Part shown: positions 44,798 through 52,535 of the stretch, one piece after another
Layout of the letters: each line of letters starts with the position of its first letter
How positions within the stretch are numbered: the stretch's first letter is position 1
From: Nocardia rhamnosiphila NBRC 108938
GTDB lineage: Bacteria > Actinomycetota > Actinomycetes > Mycobacteriales > Mycobacteriaceae
Assembly: GCF_000720425.1 (NCBI RefSeq)
Contig: NZ_JOAJ01000001.1
Coordinates: forward strand, 930,001-994,000
Length of the DNA stretch: 64,000 nucleotides
Reading direction: 5' to 3'
Notes under the pieces: model-generated
Database searches by the model: none
What the model was told of the DNA's origin: nothing
What the model saw: only the letters and a program-made list of their open reading frames with translations
Translations under genes and position numbers: made by a program

Positions 44798-46321
44798 ATG
44801 CGTTGTGTCGTGTTCGGGGCGACCGGCTACCTCGGTGGCCGACTGGTCCCGGAACTCCTGCGCGCCGGTCATACCGTGCGGGTGCTCGCGCGGACCCCGG
44901 GCAAGCTCACCGACGCGCCGTGGCGCGACCGGGTGGAGGTCGTCCGCGGCGATGTCACGGTCGCCGCGGATGTACGCACAGCCCTGGCGGGCCAGCAGGT
45001 CCTGTACTACCTGGTCCATTCGCTGACCCGCGCGGATTTCGACACCGTGGACCGCGAGGCGGCGACCATCGTCGCCCGGGAGGCCGCGGCGGCCGGGCTC
45101 GGCCGGATCGTCTACCTCGGGGGGATAGTGCCCGCCGGACAGGACCTGTCCCGGCATCTGTCCTCGCGCGCGGAGGTCGGCCGGATCCTGCTCGATGGTG
45201 CCGTGCCCGCGCTGGTGTTCCGGGCGGCGGTGGTGATCGGTTCGGGTTCGGCCAGTTTCGAGATGCTGCGCTACCTCACCGAACGCCTGCCCGCGATGGT
45301 CACCCCGCGCTGGGTACGGTCGCGGATCCAGCCGATCGCCGTCCGGGACGTGCTGTACTACCTGACCCGGGCGGCGGAACTCCCGGCCACCGTGACCGGC
45401 GCGTTCGATATCGGGGGTCCGGATGTCCTCACCTACGAACAGATGATGCGGGTGTACGCGGAGGTGGCCGGGCTGCCGCGGCGGGTGATCGTCCCGGTCC
45501 CGGTGCTGACGCCGTGGCTGTCGGCACAGTGGGTGAACCTGGTGACGCCGGTGCCCCGGGCGATCGCGGTTCCCCTGATGGAATCCCTGGTCAACGATGT
45601 CGTATGCGCCGAGCACGAGATCGCCGCACACATCCCCGACCCCGAGGGAGGTCTCACCGGGGTCCGGCGCGCCGTGGAACTGGCGTTGACCCGCATCCGG
45701 GATGCGGATGTGCCGACCCGCTGGTCGGATGCCGGCCCCGGGCCCGCCGAGCCGTTGCCCACGGACCCGGCATGGTCGGGCGGATCCCTCTACCAGGATC
45801 TCCGGGAACGTCCGACATCCGCGGATCCGGCGGCGCTGTGGACGGTGATCGAGTCGATCGGCGGCGAACACGGCTGGTATTCGTTCCCGCTGGCCTGGTC
45901 GCTGCGCGGCTGGCTGGACCGCCTCGCCGGCGGGGTCGGGCTGCGCCGCGGCCGGCGCGACCCGCACCGGCTCCACGAGGGCGAGGCACTGGACTGGTGG
46001 CGGGTGGAGCGGATCGAACGGCCCACCCTGCTGCGCCTGCGCGCGGAAATGCGGGTGCCGGGCCGGGCCTGGCTCGAGCTGGAAGTCCGGCCCGGTGACG
46101 GAGCTGCCGGCGCGATCTACCGGCAACGTGCCGTATTCGAGCCGCACGGGCTGGCCGGGCATCTGTACTGGAAGTCGATCGTGCCCTTCCATGCCCTGGT
46201 CTTCGGCGGGATGACCCGGAACATCACCGGCGCGGCCGAGAAAGCGGACGGTGGTCGCGGCGGGTCCGCGCGCACCGGCGCGCTGGGTCTGCTACACCGC
46301 CCGGGCCGGGGGAAAAGCTGA
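44798..46321 (+). CDS. NAD(P)-binding SDR-type protein with DUF2867 C-terminal domain, 507 aa
   Basis: The N-terminal 210 or so residues are an atypical SDR Rossmann domain with the dinucleotide motif GATGYLGG (7-14), the LYYLVHS segment and GRIVYLGGIVP. The family is close to NmrA/YbjT-like NAD(P)H-binding proteins. The C-terminal part (about 335-480) is a DUF2867 domain with LWTVIESIGGEHGWYSF, LHEGEALDWWRVERI and LYWKSIVPFHALVF. This fusion is common in actinobacteria; proposed roles include ubiquinone-like or lipid-linked redox chemistry, but none is proven. A strong ribosome site, GGAGGAA, lies seven bases before the ATG. The intergenic space to the divergent ATPase gene is 286 bases and shows nothing else I can name. 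Confidence 0.85.
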   Translation: MRCVVFGATGYLGGRLVPELLRAGHTVRVLARTPGKLTDAPWRDRVEVVRGDVTVAADVRTALAGQQVLYYLVHSLTRADFDTVDREAATIVAREAAAAGLGRIVYLGGIVPAGQDLSRHLSSRAEVGRILLDGAVPALVFRAAVVIGSGSASFEMLRYLTERLPAMVTPRWVRSRIQPIAVRDVLYYLTRAAELPATVTGAFDIGGPDVLTYEQMMRVYAEVAGLPRRVIVPVPVLTPWLSAQWVNLVTPVPRAIAVPLMESLVNDVVCAEHEIAAHIPDPEGGLTGVRRAVELALTRIRDADVPTRWSDAGPGPAEPLPTDPAWSGGSLYQDLRERPTSADPAALWTVIESIGGEHGWYSFPLAWSLRGWLDRLAGGVGLRRGRRDPHRLHEGEALDWWRVERIERPTLLRLRAEMRVPGRAWLELEVRPGDGAAGAIYRQRAVFEPHGLAGHLYWKSIVPFHALVFGGMTRNITGAAEKADGGRGGSARTGALGLLHRPGRGKS

Positions 46322-46406
46322 ATCCTGCCAGGTAACGGCCTGTTTCGGCGTGGGTGCGCGCAGCCGTCGCGGCACGGTGTCGGAGTGCGCCGTTACCCTC
46401 GGGCCC

Positions 46407-47477
46407 ATGTCACTGGCATGGTTGCGTTCCCACGCCGTCGCCTGGTCACTGCCGCGCAGTCCGGGCTCACTCGCCGAGGCCTTGGCCGAATTGGAATTCG
46501 TGCAGGCCGACCCCATCCGTTCGCCCGCCCGGGCGCAGGACCTGATCCTGCGGCATCGGGTGCGCGGCTACCGGGCCGGCGATCTCGACCGTGACTACCG
46601 TGCACTCGGAATCGACGAGGATCTCCTCTACGCCTACGGCTACACCGTGCCCCGGCTGCGCCCCTACCTGCATCCCCGCCACCATCCGCGGGGCACCGAC
46701 GGCGAGTTCCCGCACAACGGGCAGTCGGCGGCGGTACTGGATTTCGTCCGCGAACGCGGTGTGGTGCACCCGCGCGAGCTGCAGGCGCATTTCGGGCACC
46801 GCGGCGTGGTCAATGCCTGGGGTGGCACCTCGTCGGCCACCACCGTCGCACTCGAGGAGCTCCACCGCTACGGGCTGCTCCGGGTGGCCGACCGCGTTTC
46901 CGGTATCCGCCGCTACGAGATCGCCGAGCTCCCGGATGCCACCCTGGACCCGGCCGAGCGCCGGCGGGTCCTGGCGCTGCGGGTAGCGCGCACGCTCGCC
47001 CCCGCCACCGAATCGACCCTGGCCGCCACGGTCAATCGCATCGTCCGGCCGATCGGCGGCGCGACCGGTTCGGCGACCATCCGCGAACTCCTGGCCACCG
47101 GCGAACTGTCCGCCCGGACCGTCGACGGAGTCCGCTACCTGTGGCCGTCGGATCTGGAGCCCACCGAGCGCGCGCCACAGGCACGGGTCCGCTTCCTCGC
47201 GCCCTTCGATCCCCTCGTCTGGGACCGGAAACGTTTCGGCCGGATCTGGGGCTGGGACTATCGATTCGAGGCCTACACCCCCGTCGCCCAGCGGGTCCGC
47301 GGGTACTACGCGATGCCCATGCTGTGGCGCGACCGCGTGATCGGCTGGGCGAACTGCGCGGGTCCGGGCAGCGCGGTCTCGGTCGGATATGTGGACACCG
47401 CCCCGAAGGGCCGGGCCTTCGCCACCGCCCTGGACGCGGAAATCCAACGCCTGCACACCTTCCTGGGCTCGAACTGA
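46407..47477 (+). CDS. AlkZ/YcaQ-like winged-helix DNA glycosylase, 356 aa
   Basis: The protein belongs to the HTH_42 family, whose characterised members AlkZ and YcaQ excise alkylated bases and unhook DNA interstrand crosslinks. The tandem winged-helix architecture is visible, with VLDFVRERGVVHPRELQAHFG and LEELHRYGLLRVADRV. The QxD catalytic-type motif is Q33-A34-D35 in EFVQADPIRSPARAQDLIL, which fits the YcaQ-like (QxD) rather than the AlkZ (QxQ) subgroup. The C-terminal part carries RVRFLAPFDPLVWDR, another family hallmark. ATG 46407 gives the standard N-terminus MSLAWLRSHA. An in-frame GTG at 46377 is possible, and neither has a convincing ribosome site. It follows the SDR-DUF2867 gene by 85 bases. 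Confidence 0.85.
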   Translation: MSLAWLRSHAVAWSLPRSPGSLAEALAELEFVQADPIRSPARAQDLILRHRVRGYRAGDLDRDYRALGIDEDLLYAYGYTVPRLRPYLHPRHHPRGTDGEFPHNGQSAAVLDFVRERGVVHPRELQAHFGHRGVVNAWGGTSSATTVALEELHRYGLLRVADRVSGIRRYEIAELPDATLDPAERRRVLALRVARTLAPATESTLAATVNRIVRPIGGATGSATIRELLATGELSARTVDGVRYLWPSDLEPTERAPQARVRFLAPFDPLVWDRKRFGRIWGWDYRFEAYTPVAQRVRGYYAMPMLWRDRVIGWANCAGPGSAVSVGYVDTAPKGRAFATALDAEIQRLHTFLGSN

Positions 47478-47559
47478 TCCCTGTGTGGGCGGTGCCCGAG
47501 CGGCGTCTCCACGTGTGTTGCGTGGAAATGTATGTGCAACCGTGCTTTTCGGACAGATT

Positions 47560-47572
47560 TGCCGTAACGGCA
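47560..47572. promoter_or_regulatory. Perfect 13-base palindrome upstream of the TerD fusion gene
   Basis: TGCCGT-A-ACGGCA is a perfect inverted repeat about 60 bases before the GTG start at 47635. A separate short hairpin (CCACG/CGTGG, loop of 7) at 47509-47525 may end the upstream gene. The palindrome is the right size and place for a repressor operator, but no regulator is known. Confidence 0.35.
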
Positions 47573-47634
47573 CCAGCACCAGCCTCGATCTGTGAGTGAC
47601 ACATAACACGTTTGAATCGGATCGAGGTGGGGTC

Positions 47635-49641
47635 GTGACGTCTCCGTTGCTGTCCAAGGGACAGAACCTGCAGCTGCCAGGTGATGTGGTGCAGGTCGAT
47701 GTGGTGCTGGGCTGGACGGAATCGGAAGTGGAAGTCGATGCCTCCGCGCTGCTGCTCGACTCGGCCGGGAAGGTCCGGTCGGATGCGGATTTCGTGTTCT
47801 ACAACCAGCCGGAATCCCGGGACGGATCGGTCCGGTTCCTGGGCACCAGCGCGACCGAGGAAGGAGCACAGGCCCGGGTCGCGCTCAACCTCTCGGCGGT
47901 GCCCCTCGAGGTGCAGACGGTCGCGCTGGCCGGCAGTCTCACCACGGGCAGGTTCGGGGATCTCGGCAAACTCGCGTTCCGGGTGGTCGACGCGGCGGGG
48001 CATCTGCTGGCCGAGTACGTGACCGCCGACGCGGTGAGCGAATCCGCGTTCGTCTTCGGCGAGGTGTACCGCCGCGGCGACGCGTGGAAGGTTCGGGCGG
48101 TCGGGCAGGGCTGGGATTCGGGCTTGGCCGGTCTGGCCACGGATTTCGGGGTGTCCGTCGATGACGACGCCGCGGAGGAGCCGAGCGCACCGACTGAACC
48201 GGAGCCAGGGCCGGTGATGCCGACAGTTTCCGAGTCCTCCGGCGATGATGTGGTGGCGGCAGTGACGAACACCCCGCCGTCGCAGCCGAAGCGCCGCGGT
48301 GTGCGCACCGCGAAGCGCCCGGTGCGGACCAGCAAGCCGATCGAATTCGTGCTGGCCGAGAACGAGGCATGGCAGCCGGCGCGCTTGTTCTCGGTGGCCG
48401 GAGTCGGCGCCGGAGAAGAACAGGAACGCCGGGCCACTTCTGCGCTGGTCGCCACCATGCAGGCAGTTCATCCATTCGCGCGAGCATTGTGCTCTCGGGT
48501 TGGGGCGCCGGCGGGAACATTCGAAGGGTATTTCGAAGTTCAGTACGACCGCGGTGACGGAAGGGTGATCCCGGACGCCGTGTTCCGGGTAGCCCGTGGG
48601 GGCCGGCTGTGGACCGGCCTGTTGGAAGTCAAGACCGGGGGAGGGAAGCTGCGGAGGGAACAGCTCGAGAGCTATCTCGATGTGGCACGCAAGAAGAAGT
48701 ACGACGCGGTGATCAGCCTGTCCAACGACATTCCCGCTGCTGCCGGCGAACTGCCGGTGCAGGTCGATCGCCGTAAACTCACCAAGGTCGCCCTGCGTCA
48801 TCTGTCCTGGGCCGAGGTTTCGCACGAGGCGCGCCGCTTGCTGGCGCACGGTGGTGTCGAGGATCCGTTGCAGGCGTGGTTGCTCGGGGAGTTTCTGCGT
48901 TATCTGGACCACCCCCGCTCCGGGGCAACGGAATTCGTGGATATGGGTAGGCACTGGGTTGCGGTGCGCGATGCGGTCACGTCGGGCACCGTCCGAGGTG
49001 GTGACCAGAAGGCGGCGGCGGTGGCCGAGCGGTGGGTGTCGCTGTCGCGTCACCTGGCGCTGCGACTGACCGCCGAACTCGGTGTCACCGTGAAACACGT
49101 GCTGCCGCGTCGGCACGCCGCCGATCCGGCGGTACGGAATGCTGCGGTGGCGGAGCGGCTGGCCGCCGAGGGTGTGTTCGAGGCGGTCCTGCGGATACCG
49201 GAGACGGCCGGTGATCTTGTTATCGTCGCCGATATCCGGACCAACAGGATCCGGACGCGCATCTCGGTCGCGGCACCCGGTGAGGGGACGTCGTCGCGAC
49301 GGCTGTCGTGGCTGCTCAAACAGCTCGCGGAAGCACCGGGATCGGTGCAGGTCGAGGCGGTGTTCTCCGAACGCGGCCACACCACCTGCGAACACCTCGA
49401 CGCTGTGCGCGCCGACCCCAAGGTGCTGACCATCGGCCGGACGGGTGAGATCGTCTCCTTCACACTCGAACAGAGTTTCCCGATGGGCAACCGGCGCTCC
49501 GGAACCGCAGCGAGTTTCATCACCAGCGTGACCTCCGCGGTCGACGACTTCTACGGAAAGGTCGTACAGGCGCTCCGGGAGTGGACCCCCGCCGCCCCGA
49601 AACAGGCCGAGGCGCTGCTGCCCGCGGCGGCCGACGTCTGA
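47635..49641 (+). CDS. TerD-domain protein fused to a PD-(D/E)XK nuclease-like domain, 668 aa
   Basis: The GTG at 47635 has GAGGTGG upstream and gives the typical TerD opening TSPLLSKGQNLQLPG. An upstream in-frame ATG (47596) is less likely. Residues about 1-165 are a TerD-type domain with VVLGWT and SGDxxFYNQP-like elements (DADFVFYNQPES), linked in the family to calcium binding and tellurite/phage/stress resistance. After a Pro/Ser/Glu linker, residues about 260-370 look like a restriction-endonuclease fold: D314 in VIPDAVF, then E331-V-K333 in LLEVKTG, then a helix QLESYLDVARKKKYDAV. The D-x16-ExK pattern is complete. The remaining 300 residues are mixed and unassigned. Family knowledge: Ter systems have been proposed to combine metal sensing with nucleic-acid processing. 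The immediate neighbours contain no terABCE genes, so this is a solo fusion. Nuclease activity is an inference. Confidence 0.8.
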   Translation: MTSPLLSKGQNLQLPGDVVQVDVVLGWTESEVEVDASALLLDSAGKVRSDADFVFYNQPESRDGSVRFLGTSATEEGAQARVALNLSAVPLEVQTVALAGSLTTGRFGDLGKLAFRVVDAAGHLLAEYVTADAVSESAFVFGEVYRRGDAWKVRAVGQGWDSGLAGLATDFGVSVDDDAAEEPSAPTEPEPGPVMPTVSESSGDDVVAAVTNTPPSQPKRRGVRTAKRPVRTSKPIEFVLAENEAWQPARLFSVAGVGAGEEQERRATSALVATMQAVHPFARALCSRVGAPAGTFEGYFEVQYDRGDGRVIPDAVFRVARGGRLWTGLLEVKTGGGKLRREQLESYLDVARKKKYDAVISLSNDIPAAAGELPVQVDRRKLTKVALRHLSWAEVSHEARRLLAHGGVEDPLQAWLLGEFLRYLDHPRSGATEFVDMGRHWVAVRDAVTSGTVRGGDQKAAAVAERWVSLSRHLALRLTAELGVTVKHVLPRRHAADPAVRNAAVAERLAAEGVFEAVLRIPETAGDLVIVADIRTNRIRTRISVAAPGEGTSSRRLSWLLKQLAEAPGSVQVEAVFSERGHTTCEHLDAVRADPKVLTIGRTGEIVSFTLEQSFPMGNRRSGTAASFITSVTSAVDDFYGKVVQALREWTPAAPKQAEALLPAAADV

Positions 49642-49771
49642 GGCGTTGCGCGTTTGTCCCTGAAGGTGGCGGGTAGCCGCTGACGGATCGGCCCCGGCAG
49701 TCGCGGCCCGACCGGATCGCGGCCCACTCGCCCTGCCGGGGCGGCAGTACTCGAGTCCGGAGGTGGCGGAG

Positions 49772-50959
49772 ATGAAGGCGGTGACCTGGCAGGGTAAGCG
49801 GGATGTATCGGTCGAGGAGGTGCCGGATCCGGGGATACAGGAGCCGGGCGACGCGGTTGTCCGGGTGACCTCCACGGCGATCTGTGGTTCGGATCTGCAC
49901 CTGTACGAACTGCTCGGTGCCTATATGACCCCGGGCGATGTGCTGGGCCACGAGCCGATCGGCATCGTGGAAGAGGTGGGGTCCGATGTGCGGAACCTGT
50001 CGGCGGGCGACCGGGTGGTGGTGCCGTTCCAGATCAGTTGCGGGCGGTGCGAGATGTGCCGGCAGGGCCTGATGACGCAGTGCGAGACCACGCAGGTCCG
50101 AGATCAGGGCTGTGGGGCGGCGCTGTTCGGCTACTCGAAGCTGTACGGCCAGGTGCCGGGCGGTCAGGCCGAATATCTGCGGGTACCGCACGCGGATTTC
50201 ACCCATATCCGGGTGCCGTCCGACGCGGACGATACGCGCTACCTGTTCCTGTCCGACGTGCTGCCGACCGCGTGGCAGGCCGTGGAGTACGCGGGCGTTC
50301 CGGAGGGCGGGTCGGTGACAGTGCTCGGGCTGGGACCGATCGGCGATATGGCCGCCCGGGTCGCGCACCATCGCGGGCTCCGGGTGATCGGGGTGGATCT
50401 CGTTCCCGAGCGGCTGGAGCGCGTCGCCGCGCGCGGTGTCGAAACCATCGATCTCCGGGCGGTCGGTGACGGACTGGCCGATGCCATCCGCGACCGCACC
50501 GAGGGCCGGGGCACCGATTCGGTGATCGAGGCGGTCGGGATGGAGGCGCACGGGTCGCCGCTGGCCGCTACGGCGCAGCGCGTGGCATCGTTGCTGCCGA
50601 CCGGATTGGCGCGGCCCGCCATGGAAACCATGAGTGTGGACCGGCTCGCGGCGCTGCACACCGCGATCGATATCGTCCGGCGCGGGGGCACCATCTCGAT
50701 CATCGGTGTCTACGGCGGCACTGTGGATCCGATGCCGATGCGGATCTTGTTCGATAAACAGATCCAGTTGCGGATGGGTCAGGCGAATGTGAAGCGCTGG
50801 GCCGACGATATCCTGCCGCTGCTCGACGACAGCGATCCGCTGGGCGTGGATTCGTTCACCACCCACCGGATGCCGTTGTCGGCGGCGCCGGAGGCCTATC
50901 GGATGTTCCAGGCCAAGGAGGACGGGGCGGTCAAAGTGGTGCTCGACCCTGCCGCGTGA
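49772..50959 (+). CDS. Zinc-dependent alcohol dehydrogenase (MDR superfamily, formaldehyde-dehydrogenase-like), 395 aa
   Basis: This NAD(P)-dependent oxidoreductase shows the catalytic zinc set C38 (AICGSDLHLY), H60 and E61 (GHEPIG). The structural zinc Cys quartet is C90, C93, C96 and C104. GLGPIGDMAARVA is the Rossmann motif, followed by GVDLVPERL. The length and the extended GCGAALFGYSKLYGQVPGGQAEY region resemble glutathione-independent formaldehyde dehydrogenase and related dehydrogenases of actinomycetes. The substrate cannot be named. GGAGG at 49759-49763 is eight bases before ATG 49772, so this start is preferred to the GTG at 49763 that overlaps the ribosome site. The gene converges on the TauE gene with 24 bases between stops. 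Confidence 0.85.
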   Translation: MKAVTWQGKRDVSVEEVPDPGIQEPGDAVVRVTSTAICGSDLHLYELLGAYMTPGDVLGHEPIGIVEEVGSDVRNLSAGDRVVVPFQISCGRCEMCRQGLMTQCETTQVRDQGCGAALFGYSKLYGQVPGGQAEYLRVPHADFTHIRVPSDADDTRYLFLSDVLPTAWQAVEYAGVPEGGSVTVLGLGPIGDMAARVAHHRGLRVIGVDLVPERLERVAARGVETIDLRAVGDGLADAIRDRTEGRGTDSVIEAVGMEAHGSPLAATAQRVASLLPTGLARPAMETMSVDRLAALHTAIDIVRRGGTISIIGVYGGTVDPMPMRILFDKQIQLRMGQANVKRWADDILPLLDDSDPLGVDSFTTHRMPLSAAPEAYRMFQAKEDGAVKVVLDPAA

Positions 50960-50984
50960 ACCGGGCCCCGGCCACCGGCCCGGT
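50960..50984. terminator. Bidirectional hairpin terminator
   Basis: ACCGGGCC (50960-50967) and GGCCCGGT (50977-50984) form an 8-bp perfect stem with a 9-base loop, exactly filling the gap between the convergent stops of the alcohol dehydrogenase and the TauE-like gene. Confidence 0.7.
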
Positions 50985-51721
50985 CAGCTGATCGCGAGAT
51001 AGCCGGCGAGCCCGAACCCGCACAGAGCGACACCGATGCGCATGGCGGTCGGCGGTAGGCGGGCCACCAGCGGTGGCCCGTACCATCCGCCGGCGAACGC
51101 GCCCAGGCCCATGGCCAGCGCGGCGAGCCAGTGCACCGGCCCGAAGACGGCGAAACCCACAGCCGCGACCAGGTTGGCGACACCGGTCAGCACGCTCTTG
51201 AGCACACTGGCCCGCCAGATGGTCTCCGACGTGCAGACGAGGATCAGGGCGAGGAACATGACGCCGACCCCCGCCCCGAAGTAACCGCCGTAGAGGGCGA
51301 CGACAGCGGTGGCGAGCGGGTAGAGCCGGGGGAAGGTGCGGCCGCCGGCGAGTTCGCGCAGTGTGGGCTGCAGCAGCAGGCTCGCCGAGGCCATGGCGAT
51401 GAGAAAGGGCACGACGGCGGCGAAGACCTCCGCCGAGGTGGTGAGTAGGAGGGCGGCGCCGCCGAGCCCGCCGAGGGCGGCGCAACCGGCGTGGACCAGC
51501 AGCGCCCGGGAATTGTCGTTGACCGCCGCGCCCGCCTTCGCGGTCGAGCCGACTCCGACGGCGACCATGGCGACGGTATTGGTCACATTGGCCGAGACCG
51601 GCGAGAGCCCGGCGGCGAGCAGGGCCGGATACGAGATCAGCGAGGCGATGCCGGTCACGTAGCCGACGAGCCCGGCGAAGAATCCGGCGACCGTGACGAG
51701 GCAGAAAGTGAGCACGGTCAA
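50984..51721 (-). CDS. TauE/SafE (DUF81) family membrane exporter, 245 aa
   Basis: This integral membrane protein of about eight helices has the two-fold internal pattern of the sulfite/organosulfonate exporter family. The first half has FFAGLVGYVTGIASLISYPALLAAGLSP, shortened here by the usual SANVTNT family motif. The second half has GGYFGAGVGVMFLALI and ASVLKSVLTGVANLVAAVGFAVFG. TTG 51721 is preferred as start because GAGGAG lies eight bases upstream and it gives the family's usual length. The frame itself extends much further upstream without homology. The substrate could be sulfite, sulfoacetate or another small anion; nothing nearby fixes it. Confidence 0.8.
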   Translation of the reverse strand: MTVLTFCLVTVAGFFAGLVGYVTGIASLISYPALLAAGLSPVSANVTNTVAMVAVGVGSTAKAGAAVNDNSRALLVHAGCAALGGLGGAALLLTTSAEVFAAVVPFLIAMASASLLLQPTLRELAGGRTFPRLYPLATAVVALYGGYFGAGVGVMFLALILVCTSETIWRASVLKSVLTGVANLVAAVGFAVFGPVHWLAALAMGLGAFAGGWYGPPLVARLPPTAMRIGVALCGFGLAGYLAIS

Positions 51722-52059
51722 CAGTGGATCTCCTCGTGGAACGCAGGCCGGCGGGCGGCGCCGCCGCGGTCGGGGGTTGGACGACCGGGACACCTTTCGG
51801 CGTGCCGGTCGTCGCGGCGCCGTTGCCGGATCGTGCCGGAGACGATCTGCCGCAGCATAACGGTCGTACGGGTTACGTTTGCGAGGGGCCGCGGCTGCCC
51901 GACGGCCGGGGTGGGGGCGTATTGTGCCGCCGCCACGGAATTTGCGACGAATAGGGAAAATGTCTCTTAAAGGCTTGAACTCGGGCCCGAAGTGCGGAAT
52001 ACCTATTAGGGGAACAGGTGACGCCGCGACGGCGCGGCACAAACCCGAGGAGACGGACA
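51722..52059. other. Divergent promoter region between the TauE-like and MaoC-like genes
   Basis: These 338 bases contain no gene I can support. The right part (about 51930-52015) is relatively AT-rich and should hold the promoter of the MaoC gene; TTGAAC at 51975-51980 could be its -35 box, but no convincing -10 box is seen at the proper distance. The left part is GC-rich leader of the TauE-like gene. Confidence 0.5.
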
Positions 52060-52518
52060 GTGCGCACATTCACCGGCAAGGATGAGGTTCTCGCCGCGGT
52101 AGGGGAGACCCTGGGCACGAGCGACTGGGTGGAGGTCACCCAGCGGATGGTCGACCAGTTCGCCGAGGCCACCGGAGATCATCAGTGGATCCATGTCGAT
52201 CCCGAGCGCGCGAAACGGGAGAGTCCATTCGGCGGGCCCATCGCGCACGGCTATCTGACGCTGTCGCTGCTGCCGCTGCTCGGCTCGCAGATCTTCGGCT
52301 TCGCGAACGCCAAGCTGGGCATCAACTACGGCTCGAACAAGGTCCGGTTCCCCAGCCCGGTGCCGGTGGGCGCGAAGGTGCGGTCCACGGCCGTGCTGGC
52401 CGATGCGGCCGAGGTGTCCGGCGGTGCGTTGCAACTGGTTGTGCAGCACACGGTGGAGATCGAGGGTGGGTCGAAGCCGGCATTGATCGCGGAGGCGGTG
52501 AGCCGGGTCGTGTTCTGA
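52060..52518 (+). CDS. MaoC-family (R)-hydratase, 152 aa
   Basis: This single-hotdog enoyl-CoA hydratase has the signature FAEATGDHQWIH with D40 and H45 as the catalytic pair, then SPFGGPIAHGYLTLSL. It is close in pattern to the mycobacterial Rv0130/HtdZ type, which hydrates trans-2-enoyl-CoA to (R)-3-hydroxyacyl-CoA. The GTG at 52060 has GAGGAG seven bases upstream and gives the standard N-terminus VRTFTGKDEV; an in-frame GTG at 52018 lacks such a site. It acts in the cytosol on acyl-CoA and fits the acyl-CoA and dehydrogenase genes around it. It converges with the NDMA-type dehydrogenase gene. Confidence 0.9.
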   Translation: MRTFTGKDEVLAAVGETLGTSDWVEVTQRMVDQFAEATGDHQWIHVDPERAKRESPFGGPIAHGYLTLSLLPLLGSQIFGFANAKLGINYGSNKVRFPSPVPVGAKVRSTAVLADAAEVSGGALQLVVQHTVEIEGGSKPALIAEAVSRVVF

Positions 52519-52535
52519 CCCGGCCCCGCGGGTCA
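52516..52535. terminator. Hairpin shared by two convergent stop codons
   Basis: TGACCCG (52516-52522) and CGGGTCA (52529-52535) form a perfect 7-bp stem with a 6-base loop. The outer TGA on each strand is the stop codon of the MaoC gene (plus) and of the alcohol dehydrogenase gene (minus), so one symmetrical element provides both stops and probably both terminators. Confidence 0.7.

Noticed and set aside
44385..45026. Open frame of 213 codons spanning the divergent promoter region
   Set aside because: It overlaps the starts of two well-supported genes and is Arg/Pro-rich low-complexity sequence without any recognisable motif.
47032..49875. Minus-strand frame of 947 codons
   Set aside because: It overlaps the AlkZ-like and TerD-fusion genes on the opposite strand and shows no homology.
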